Below are positions 1 to 4,708 of a stretch of DNA of 5,871 bases, one piece after another. The DNA is from Actinomycetota bacterium (lineage in GTDB: Bacteria; Actinomycetota; Thermoleophilia; Gaiellales; Gaiellaceae): the NCBI GenBank assembly GCA_003162235.1, contig PMMN01000019.1, positions 7,354 to 13,224 on the forward strand. Reading direction: 5' to 3'. The translations under genes were made by a program, and so were the position numbers. The notes below the pieces were generated by a model. That model did not search any database, had not been told where the DNA came from, and saw only the letters and a list, made by a program, of their open reading frames with translations. Every line of letters starts with the position of its first letter. The stretch's first letter is position 1.

Positions 1-165
1 GACCTGCTGACGGCGCTGTTTGCCGCCAACCGCGTGGTCGGCTGGGCGGCGCACGTAATCGAGCAGCACCTCAACAACAGGATCATCAGACCTACCATCA
101 ACTACACGGGGCCAGCCCCGCGCGAATTCCCGGTCGCCAATCGGAGGGCCGGTCAGACGGCATGA
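1..165 (+). CDS. Citrate synthase family protein, C-terminal end (5' partial)
   Basis: Frame 1 is open from the window edge to a TGA at 163-165 and encodes 54 residues. The string GWAAHVIEQ followed by NNRIIRP and YTGP matches the C-terminal signature of citrate synthases and 2-methylcitrate synthases, where a helix with the GW-AH-EQ pattern is followed by an (I/L)RPxxxYxGP segment lying near the active site. The enzyme condenses acetyl-CoA (or propionyl-CoA) with oxaloacetate in the cytosol. The catalytic His and Asp residues lie upstream of the window, so activity and substrate cannot be judged. About 15 residues follow the conserved YTGP, a short non-conserved tail. Its stop codon overlaps an ATG (ATGA at 162-165) of the next reading frame, which suggests co-transcription with the downstream small gene. 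The family call rests on a short stretch; citrate versus methylcitrate synthase is undecided. Confidence 0.75.
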   Translation, partial: DLLTALFAANRVVGWAAHVIEQHLNNRIIRPTINYTGPAPREFPVANRRAGQTA

Positions 166-172
166 GTGAAAC

Positions 173-180
173 GGGAGGAG
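173..180 (+). promoter_or_regulatory. Ribosome binding site deciding the start of the HEAT-like gene
   Basis: GGGAGGAG lies 8 nt before ATG 189 and inside the reading frame that would begin at ATG 162. This near-perfect anti-Shine-Dalgarno match favours ATG 189 as the main start. If ATG 162 is also used, by coupling to termination of the citrate synthase, the protein would have nine extra N-terminal residues. Confidence 0.6.
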
Positions 181-188
181 AGAAGTCG

Positions 189-701
189 ATGACGCTTGCC
201 CAGGCAGCGGCCGAGGCGGACGGGCTAGCAATGCGCGGAGCCGAGCGCGAGCTGGCCCAGATACGCAGCGAGTGGGACGAGGAGATCGAGGCCGCAGCGC
301 GCGACGCCGACTTCCGTGAGCGGGCGGCCGCCTACAAGGCTGTGGGTCAGTTCCGCTTTCGCCAGAAGCTCGAGCTCCTGAAGCGCGGCTTCGACGACGA
401 GAGCCCGGCCTGCCGCGGCTCAGCGCTGGTCTCGCTGGAACTGCTCTCGCGCGAGCACCCCGGAGCGGTCAACTCCGTTCGCTCCAACCTGCACATACTT
501 GCCAGCCGCGACTCGAACAGCGCCGTTCGCCGGCTCGCCATCCTCTGCCTGCGCAACGGATCCGCGCAGCCCGACACGCTTGGGATGCTGGCGGGCATGG
601 CCGACGACGACTCTCAGGACGAGAATCTGCGCGCGGCCGCTAAGGCCGTTGTTGTCTCGCTCAAGCGCAAGGCCAGCGCGCGCGGCCCGAAAAGGAACTA
701 G
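189..701 (+). CDS. Small HEAT/ARM-repeat-like alpha-helical protein
   Basis: This encodes 170 residues from ATG 189, or 179 from the in-frame ATG 162 that overlaps the citrate synthase stop. I chose ATG 189 because GGGAGGAG at 173-180 is an excellent Shine-Dalgarno sequence with an 8-nt spacer, whereas ATG 162 has only a distant GGAGG (143-147). The N-terminal third is charged and probably a long helix. From about residue 42 the pattern becomes helical repeats of HEAT type: segments of the form D-S-x-x-x-R-x-x-A-x-x-x-L recur (DDESPACRGSALVSLELL, DSNSAVRRLAILCL, DENLRAAAKAVVVSL), separated by about 35-40 residues. The C-terminus is a basic tail (KRKASARGPKRN). No signal peptide, membrane segment or catalytic motif is visible, so it is probably a cytosolic binding or scaffold protein. 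Its stop (699-701) overlaps, on the opposite strand, the stop of the Xer relic. Specific function unknown. Confidence 0.72.
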   Translation: MTLAQAAAEADGLAMRGAERELAQIRSEWDEEIEAAARDADFRERAAAYKAVGQFRFRQKLELLKRGFDDESPACRGSALVSLELLSREHPGAVNSVRSNLHILASRDSNSAVRRLAILCLRNGSAQPDTLGMLAGMADDDSQDENLRAAAKAVVVSLKRKASARGPKRN

Positions 702-837
702 CGAGCTTTCTGGTTCGGTAGCTTGACTCGTCGCCGTGCGTGCGGATGGGCGCGGAAATAGGTCTCGCGCCGACGCTGGTCGGAGACGTGGGTATAGAGC
801 TCGGAGTGGAGAGGTCGGCGTGGCCGAGCATCTCCTG
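698..837 (-). pseudogene. Xer tyrosine recombinase, truncated and frameshifted 3' fragment
   Basis: Read on the minus strand, this encodes the C-terminal end of a recombinase closely related to Xer-1: QEMLGHADLS, then a one-base deletion near 804, then ELYTHVSDQRRRE, TYFRAHPHARRR and a TAG at 698-700. At the DNA level 741-837 aligns with 1001-1098 with about seven substitutions and one gap. Positions 763-804 are identical to 1023-1064 over 42 bp. The deletion falls between the catalytic His (LGH) and the nucleophilic Tyr (ELYTHV), so even this remnant cannot encode a working active site. Homology stops abruptly at 837/1098; the N-terminal domain and most of the catalytic domain are missing. 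Substitutions such as RRET for RRES, FRAHPHAR for FAAHPHAK and a different C-terminal tail suggest a decayed paralogue or an old tandem duplication, not a fresh copy of Xer-1. Confidence 0.82.
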
Positions 838-884
838 CTCTGGCCCGCTACCACGCGGCGCGCTGCGTTGTCCTCAGTCGCGTC

Positions 885-899
885 CGTAGCGCCGCTACG
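885..899. repeat. Short inverted repeat in the gap between the Xer relic and Xer-1
   Basis: CGTAGCG and CGCTACG form a perfect 7-bp inverted repeat around a single central C. It is a compact palindrome that could bind a dimeric protein or be part of a site, but it is not placed next to a stop codon and has no T tract. A second weak pair, CTAGCGA at 931-937 and TCGCTAG at 964-970, overlaps the stop codon of Xer-1 and might contribute to 3' end formation of that gene. Significance is uncertain in such GC-rich DNA. Confidence 0.3.
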
Positions 900-966
900 A
901 ACGCTCCCTGCGTCCTAGTATCGCTTGGTGCTAGCGACCCAAAGGCTCTCGGAAGTGGTGTTCTCG

Positions 967-1863
967 CTAGTGATTTGTCAGCTTCGTGCGCCGCTTGGCG
1001 TGCGGGTGGGCGGCGAAGTAGCTCTCGCGCCGACGCTGGTCGGAGACGTGGGTATAGAGCTCGGTGGTGGAGAGGTCGGCGTGACCGAGCATCTCCTGGA
1101 CGCTGCGTAGGTCGGCGCCGCCCTCGAGCAAGTGGGTGGCGAAGGAGTGGCGGAGCAGGTGTGGGTGGATGCGCCCGGGCTCGAGCCCGGCGACCTCGGC
1201 CAAACGGCGCAGGATCAGGAAGGCGCCGGCGCGAGTGAGCGCACCGCCGCGGGCGTTCAGGAACAGCTCGGGCCGCGGGCGCTTTTCGAGGAACGGGCGC
1301 CCGCGAGCCAGGTAACGCGTCAGGGCATCGACTGCCTGGCGCCCGATCGGGACGATCCGCTCTTTGTCGCCCTTGCCGATGCAGCGCACGATCCGGCTCT
1401 CGAGATCGATTCCGGCCTTCTCCAGCCCGGTTGCCTCGCTCACCCGCAGCCCGGCGCCGTAGAGCAGCTCCACCAGCGCTCGGTCACGCAGGTCGCGCGG
1501 AGTGACGCCGGCGGCCGCCTCGATAAGGCGCTCGGCCTCGGCGGGCGAGAGTGGGTGGGGGAGATGTCGCTGACGCCGTGGCGGTCGCAGCTCGGCGGCC
1601 GGGTTGTCGCCACGAGCCCCGACGAGCACTAGATGACGGTAGAAGGAGCGCAGCGCGGCCAGTCGGCGCGCGATGGTCGCCGGCGCCAGGCCGCGTGCAC
1701 GCAACTCGGCAAGGTAGCGCTCGAGGTCGTCGGTCGAGGCTCCACTTAGCGGTTTTGCGAGCACCTGGGCGGCGTCTTTGAGATCGCGGCGATAGGCATC
1801 GACAGTTTGCCTCGAACGGCGCGCGGCAAGCAGGGCGAGAAAGCCTTCGACCTCTCGTTCCAT
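967..1863 (-). CDS. XerC/XerD-type site-specific tyrosine recombinase (Xer-1)
   Basis: This 298-residue protein, the usual Xer length, has an N-terminal SAM-like core-binding domain (about residues 1-85, with AYRRDL and the ATIARRLAALRSFYRHL helix) and a catalytic domain from about 104. All tyrosine recombinase catalytic residues are present: R140 in GAGLRVSE, K164 in GKGDKERIVP, H235 and R238 in HPHLLRH, H261 in LGHADLST and nucleophile Y270 in ELYTHV. Such enzymes cut and rejoin two DNA sites through a 3'-phosphotyrosine intermediate; the XerC/XerD pair resolves chromosome dimers at dif. Layout and length fit XerD or XerC, but the two cannot be separated here. No Shine-Dalgarno is visible before ATG 1863; TAGAAC at 1870-1875 (minus) is a weak -10-like element, so a leaderless transcript is possible. 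The gene is divergent from the lipoprotein and followed by a decayed paralogue fragment. Confidence 0.93.
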   Translation of the reverse strand: MEREVEGFLALLAARRSRQTVDAYRRDLKDAAQVLAKPLSGASTDDLERYLAELRARGLAPATIARRLAALRSFYRHLVLVGARGDNPAAELRPPRRQRHLPHPLSPAEAERLIEAAAGVTPRDLRDRALVELLYGAGLRVSEATGLEKAGIDLESRIVRCIGKGDKERIVPIGRQAVDALTRYLARGRPFLEKRPRPELFLNARGGALTRAGAFLILRRLAEVAGLEPGRIHPHLLRHSFATHLLEGGADLRSVQEMLGHADLSTTELYTHVSDQRRRESYFAAHPHAKRRTKLTNH

Positions 1864-1942
1864 CGGACAGTTCTAGTTCGCCGCCGCAGCGAGATCTCTT
1901 TTTAGCGCTCGCGGCGTGACTGCTTCGATCCGCGGCTCCGAA

Positions 1943-1948
1943 TAGACT
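1943..1948 (+). promoter_or_regulatory. Possible -10 element for a leaderless lipoprotein mRNA
   Basis: TAGACT fits the actinobacterial TANNNT -10 pattern and ends 8 nt before the GTG at 1957, placing the expected transcription start at or next to the start codon. No Shine-Dalgarno sequence precedes the GTG, which agrees with leaderless translation. A convincing -35 at 17 nt spacing is not seen; GTGACT at 1916-1921 is TTGACT-like but about 21 nt away. Confidence 0.35.
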
Positions 1949-1956
1949 GGCTGCTC

Positions 1957-3129
1957 GTGCCCAAAGTCACGTGGCATATCCGCCTCGCGACGCTCGTCGT
2001 CGTTCTCGTCGCGCTGCCTGCCTGCGCTTCCAGCTCCTCGAAGTCATCCACCACCTCGACGTCGCCGAGGCCGGTACCGGTTCGTCATCTGGCTCTGATC
2101 GACGCGAAGACAGGGGCAATCGATCGCGACTTCCCCGACGCCAACGACATGGTGTTGTCTACCGTCGCCGATGGAAACGGTGGCTGGTACGTCGGCGGCG
2201 CCTTCACGCGCGTTGGCAAGGTGGCCCAGAGAGGGTTGGCGCTCCTGAGGAGGGACGGCACGCTCGATCCTGCCTTCGCGCCCAACCTGCCCGGGGATCA
2301 CTACGTGGACCAGCTTCTACGCCACGGCGGGGTGGTGTATGCAGGCGGCGACTTCGGCTTCGTCGCACTCGATGCGCGAAGCGGCAGACGGCTGTGGAGG
2401 GTCTCGATAGGGAGCGGCGATCAGGCCAACGCTCTCGCCTTCGGGAACGGTGTCCTGTACGTCAGCGGCGACTTCACGCACATCGGTGGCGTTGCCCGGG
2501 ACGGCATTGCCGCGCTCGACCCGGCGAGCGGCAAGCCGACCGCGTGGCAGGTTCATCTCTCCACGGGGGTGACGGGCACTCCGGCGGCGGTCGGCCCCGT
2601 GGCGGTCGCCGATGGGGTTGTTTACCTCAGCGGTGACTTCAATCGCGTGTACGGCGTCAAGAGGGAGCTCGGCCTCGCCGCGGTCAGCCCACGCACGGGC
2701 CTACCTCTGCCTACACCCTGGGTGGCGCAGCTCTTCGAAGACGCGACCGCGATCCTCGTCAGCCACGGCCAGGTTCTCGTCGGCTCAGATTTCCACGACT
2801 CGAGCTTCGCTGTCTTTGACGCCCGCACAGCCCGCCAGCTCCCCTGGCGCGATCGCCTGGGCGGTGATGCCTCCACGTTCGCTGTCTCCGGAGACACGGT
2901 CTACCTGGGCAGCGCCTGTCCGAACACCGCGTTCCCATCGAATTGCTACGGCTTCGATCACGCGGGCGGCAAGCCGGCGAACAGCCTGGCCGCGGTAGTC
3001 CTGCCCGCAGGGAGGTTCACGAACTGGCGGCCCAACCTCGACCGCTGCACACTCGTCTACGCGATCGCCGTCTCCGGAGACAAAGTACTTGTCGCCGGGT
3101 ATTTCTCATCCAGTAGCTGTTCCAGTTGA
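1957..3129 (+). CDS. Secreted lipoprotein with seven beta-propeller-like (delta-60-like) repeats
   Basis: This encodes 390 residues from GTG 1957. Residues 1-23 form a lipoprotein signal peptide: basic start, hydrophobic core and lipobox LPAC with lipidation at C23. A Ser/Thr-rich tether follows (24-38), so the body should sit outside the membrane. The rest is built from repeats with a V-x-Y-x-(G/S)-G-D-F core at residues 77-83, 126-133, 166-173, 221-228, 273-279, 315-320 and 377-383, several followed by xxIGG-xxRxGIAALDPxSG. This is the pattern of delta-60/DUF5122-type repeats, which fold as beta-propellers. The chain begins with the second half of a repeat (LALIDAKTGAIDRDF) and ends with a first half (VLVAGYF), as expected when a propeller ring closes by pairing its ends, so it is not obviously truncated. 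Cysteines 321, 330, 364 and 388 may form disulfides. No catalytic motif is seen; ligand and role are unknown. Confidence 0.82.
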   Translation: MPKVTWHIRLATLVVVLVALPACASSSSKSSTTSTSPRPVPVRHLALIDAKTGAIDRDFPDANDMVLSTVADGNGGWYVGGAFTRVGKVAQRGLALLRRDGTLDPAFAPNLPGDHYVDQLLRHGGVVYAGGDFGFVALDARSGRRLWRVSIGSGDQANALAFGNGVLYVSGDFTHIGGVARDGIAALDPASGKPTAWQVHLSTGVTGTPAAVGPVAVADGVVYLSGDFNRVYGVKRELGLAAVSPRTGLPLPTPWVAQLFEDATAILVSHGQVLVGSDFHDSSFAVFDARTARQLPWRDRLGGDASTFAVSGDTVYLGSACPNTAFPSNCYGFDHAGGKPANSLAAVVLPAGRFTNWRPNLDRCTLVYAIAVSGDKVLVAGYFSSSSCSS

Positions 3130-3136
3130 GGTCTCA

Positions 3137-3182
3137 ACGTCCGCCGAGGTTGATCGGCATGGTCGACGTCGGCGAGGTTGAT
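3137..3182. repeat. Short imperfect direct repeat downstream of the lipoprotein gene
   Basis: Segments at 3137-3154 and 3166-3182 are near-identical. Both start ACGTC and end with the exact 10-mer CGAGGTTGAT; they differ by one gap and one substitution and repeat with a period of about 28-29 bp. They lie just after the lipoprotein stop, on no recognisable gene. They could be a binding-site pair or chance; only two units are present, so this is not an array. Confidence 0.4.
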
Positions 3183-3318
3183 AGCAGCTCCGCTGATCGC
3201 TCAAGCCACCTCGGGGCCGCCGCGACCGACATGGTGGGCGCGGCTCACTCAACGCCGTCCCAACCGCTCCGTCTCGGACCCCTTCCACAACCCCGGTCAG
3301 CCCACCGCGCTTCTAGGA

Positions 3319-3361
3319 GCAGACGAGTCGCTAAGCGCCGCAGGCGCCGCGACTCGTTTGC
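3319..3361 (+). terminator. Large nested hairpin; possible terminator or structured site
   Basis: Arms 3319-3331 and 3349-3361 pair over 13 positions (12 Watson-Crick plus one G-U if read as plus-strand RNA; on the minus strand that position is a C-A mismatch). Inside, GCGCC 3335-3339 pairs with GGCGC 3343-3347 around a 3-nt loop, for about 18 pairs in all. The strand bias of the wobble hints at a plus-strand RNA, which would be the 3' end of the lipoprotein transcript about 190 nt after its stop. There is no clear T tract afterwards, so a DNA-level function, such as a protein binding or recombination site, is also possible. Confidence 0.4.
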
Positions 3362-3373
3362 ACAGAACGCTGG

Positions 3374-3413
3374 CGAAAGTCGCAATGCCCTCCGTCAGGA
3401 GGGCGGACTTTCG
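3374..3413 (-). terminator. Probable terminator of the Xer-2 gene
   Basis: A two-tier hairpin abuts the Xer-2 stop codon (3414-3416, minus strand). The inner stem GCCCTCC 3387-3393 / GGAGGGC 3398-3404 has a 4-nt loop. The outer stem CGAAAGTC 3374-3381 / GACTTTCG 3406-3413 closes it across small internal bulges. The position right after the stop fits a rho-independent terminator, although the T tract is poor (ATTGCG follows the inner stem on the minus strand). Being nearly symmetric, it could also stop plus-strand transcripts from the lipoprotein side. Confidence 0.55.
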
Positions 3414-4280
3414 TCAGGAACGGGGGTGCGCCCGGTCATAAACCCGCCTGAGCCGGCGCGCGTCGACGTGGCTGTAGACCTGGGTGGTCGAGAGCGAGCT
3501 GTGACCGAGCAGCTCCTGGATGACTCTGAGATCGGCGCCACCTTCGAGCAGGTGCGTGGCGAAGGCGTGGCGCAGGCGGTGCGGGTGGCGGACGAGACGG
3601 CGCAGCGTGCTCGTGTCGAGGCGGCGGCCGCTGACGGAGAGGAAGAAGGCGTTCTCAGCGCCGCGGGCGAGCTGGGAGCGGGCTTCGTGCAGGTAGCGAG
3701 CGGTCCAGGCGGCGGCCTCCTCGCCCAGCGGGACGACGCGTTCCTTGCCGCCCTTGCCGCGCACGTGCACGGTCTCGCTCTCGAAGTCGACGTCGATCAG
3801 GTCGAGCCCGACCGCCTCGGCGCTGCGCAGGCCGGCCGAGTAGACGAGCTCGAGCAGGGCGCGGTTGCGGAGTGCGAGCGGGCCCTTTCCTTCGCTTGCC
3901 CGTAGGAGCTCGTCGACCTCGTCCGGGCGCGGCGTTTCGGGCAGGTGGCGCGAGCGGCGCGGTTTCAACGCCAGCTCGGGCACGCGGGCGGGGCCGAGCG
4001 CGAAGCCGATCAGCCCGCGCACCGCGGCCAGCTTGCGCGCCATCGTTCGTTCCGAGAGCCGGCTCGGTTGCCGTCCGGGGCGCGCGGCGCCGAGCTCGGC
4101 GGCATAGAGAGAGAGGAGGCGACCATCCAACTGCTCCAGGATCGCGCCCTTCCGGTTCAGGAAACCGGCGAACTCTTCCAGGTCGGTTCGGTAGGCGCGC
4201 CGAGTTGCCGCCGAGAAAGCGGGCGAGTCGAGGAAGCGGTCGATCGTGCGGTTCAGCTCCACTTCTGGCTGATTCGCCAT
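3414..4280 (-). CDS. XerC/XerD-type tyrosine recombinase with internally shortened catalytic domain (Xer-2)
   Basis: This 288-residue protein has a core-binding domain (about 1-105, with [14 protein letters not shown] and the [17 protein letters not shown] helix) and a catalytic domain from about 115. Catalytic residues are all present: R152 in SAGLRSAE, K176 in [11 protein letters not shown]234 and R237 in HPHRLRH, H260 in LGHSSLST and Y269 in TQVYSHV. It ends YDRAHPRS, as Xer proteins commonly do. The odd point is the stretch between FFLSVSG (212-218) and HPHRLRH: 18 residues separate L214 and H232, against 31 in the matching part of Xer-1. Thus about 13 residues, including the usual AGL segment, are missing in frame. 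This could be a lineage trait or could alter partner contacts. No canonical Shine-Dalgarno precedes ATG 4280. The protein is a diverged paralogue of Xer-1 and might pair with it as in XerC-XerD heterotetramers, which is inference. Confidence 0.92.
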   Translation of the reverse strand: MANQPEVELNRTIDRFLDSPAFSAATRRAYRTDLEEFAGFLNRKGAILEQLDGRLLSLYAAELGAARPGRQPSRLSERTMARKLAAVRGLIGFALGPARVPELALKPRRSRHLPETPRPDEVDELLRASEGKGPLALRNRALLELVYSAGLRSAEAVGLDLIDVDFESETVHVRGKGGKERVVPLGEEAAAWTARYLHEARSQLARGAENAFFLSVSGRRLDTSTLRRLVRHPHRLRHAFATHLLEGGADLRVIQELLGHSSLSTTQVYSHVDARRLRRVYDRAHPRS

Positions 4281-4302
4281 CCGGTTGGGAATCCCGCCTG
4301 GG

Positions 4303-4368
4303 GCTCGAGTTGGGTTTGGTCAGCGCCCCGGGGAGGCGGGTTCCCCGCCTCCCATCCCCAATTCGAGC
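4303..4368. repeat. Long nested inverted repeat upstream of the Xer-2 start
   Basis: The outer arms GCTCGAGTTGGG (4303-4314) and CCCAATTCGAGC (4357-4368) match at 11 of 12 positions, and the inner arms GGGAGGCGGG (4331-4340) and CCCGCCTCCC (4344-4353) match perfectly around a 3-nt loop. The mismatch becomes a G-U pair in plus-strand RNA. The element lies 23-88 bp upstream of the Xer-2 ATG, within its promoter or leader. The inner stem alone is strong enough to act as an attenuator or terminator-like hairpin, although no T tract follows. Confidence 0.6.
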
Positions 4369-4405
4369 TTAACTCGGAAAAGCGCACGCGACTGTGCCAG
4401 CTTCG

Positions 4406-4457
4406 TGCCGAAACGGCATCGACCGCTAAGGCTTTTCGATGCGGTCGGATCAGACCG
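4406..4457. repeat. Ladder of mutually exclusive hairpins
   Basis: Four inverted repeats overlap in series: TGCCG 4406-4410 with CGGCA 4414-4418; GCATCGA 4416-4422 with TCGATGC 4436-4442; CGACCGC 4420-4426 with GCGGTCG 4441-4447; and CGGTC 4442-4446 with GACCG 4453-4457. Because the arms share bases, not all can form at once, which resembles attenuator or riboswitch-like switching. It lies between the two direct repeats, about 130-180 nt upstream of Xer-2. No known RNA family is recognised. Confidence 0.42.
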
Positions 4458-4472
4458 GCTCGGGTTTTCGTC

Positions 4473-4488
4473 GTCCCGCCGGCGGGAC
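4473..4488. repeat. 16-bp perfect palindrome
   Basis: GTCCCGCC joined directly to GGCGGGAC forms a perfect palindrome with no spacer. It lies between the pckA terminator and the Xer-2 gene, next to a C-rich tract (4489-4510). Such a site could be an operator for a dimeric regulator; as RNA it would need a small loop. The sequence is low in complexity (only G and C in the centre), so chance is a real alternative. Confidence 0.45.
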
Positions 4489-4662
4489 CACCCTCCTCCC
4501 CCCACCCTCCTACGGGGCGGAGAACGGTATCGAGAAAAGGCGCACGCGACTGTACCGACTTAGCGCAAAGAGAGCACCAAGCGCTCGGGTCTCGATGCAG
4601 CACTGGGAAACAGCTCCTTCCACAGGGGCCACCTGATCGCGCGAACCCGGCGCCAACAGGAA

Positions 4663-4682
4663 GGGCCCGCTGAAGCGGGCCC
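4663..4682 (-). terminator. Probable intrinsic terminator of pckA
   Basis: GGGCCCGC (4663-4670) and GCGGGCCC (4675-4682) form a perfect 8-bp GC stem with a 4-nt loop, starting 26 nt after the pckA stop codon on the minus strand. On that strand the stem is followed by TTCCTGTT, a partial T tract. Position, stem strength and the T-rich tail fit a rho-independent terminator separating pckA from Xer-2. Confidence 0.75.
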
Positions 4683-4708
4683 ACCCAGAGAAGCTTTTCC
4701 TGCCTTCG

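Larger units (their letters stand above)
4377..4566. repeat. Pair of imperfect direct repeats (about 33 bp each)
   Basis: Copies at 4377-4408 and 4534-4566 both start GAAAAG and share the exact core GCGCACGCGACTGT, then continue with about five substitutions; one copy has a single extra base. They are about 157 bp apart in the same orientation and do not correspond to any protein motif. A related inverted piece, GCTTTTCGAT, lies at 4431-4440. This looks like two units of an interspersed intergenic repeat, or duplicated binding sites. Confidence 0.6.
4281..4708. other. Repeat-rich, apparently non-coding region between pckA and Xer-2
   Basis: These 428 bp separate two minus-strand genes. I see no convincing gene: the open frames that cross it have no ribosome binding site at a sensible distance and no recognisable domain. 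It holds the likely pckA terminator at its right end, a two-copy direct repeat, a 16-bp perfect palindrome, a ladder of overlapping hairpins and a long nested inverted repeat close to the Xer-2 start. Any Xer-2 promoter must lie here, unless pckA transcripts read through. Candidates for its role are a structured leader RNA, an independent small RNA, a dispersed intergenic repeat element, or a site acted on by the neighbouring recombinases. Confidence 0.6.

Noticed and set aside
838..966. A dif-like or att core site next to the Xer genes
   Set aside because: I looked for two 11-bp arms with TTAT/ATAA-type inner ends around a 6-8 bp spacer, here and in the other gaps, and found none. A non-canonical site cannot be excluded by eye.
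3126..3905. Long plus-strand open frame (259 codons) opposite Xer-2
   Set aside because: It is antisense to a recombinase with all catalytic motifs intact; the translation has no recognisable domain and reflects high GC content. The same applies to the plus-strand frame at 1132-1632 opposite Xer-1 and 4961-5326 opposite pckA.
4369..4419. Short minus-strand ORF (16 codons) that could be a leader peptide for Xer-2
   Set aside because: There is no Shine-Dalgarno before its ATG and no run of regulatory codons; the frame is too short to tell from chance, though it overlaps the hairpin ladder.
4253..4684. Minus-strand open frame of 143 codons across the pckA/Xer-2 gap
   Set aside because: It runs through the pckA terminator and overlaps the start of Xer-2, has no ribosome binding site and no family resemblance. 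Its internal similarity (AKSVQSR / ARSWHSR) is explained by the DNA direct repeat.
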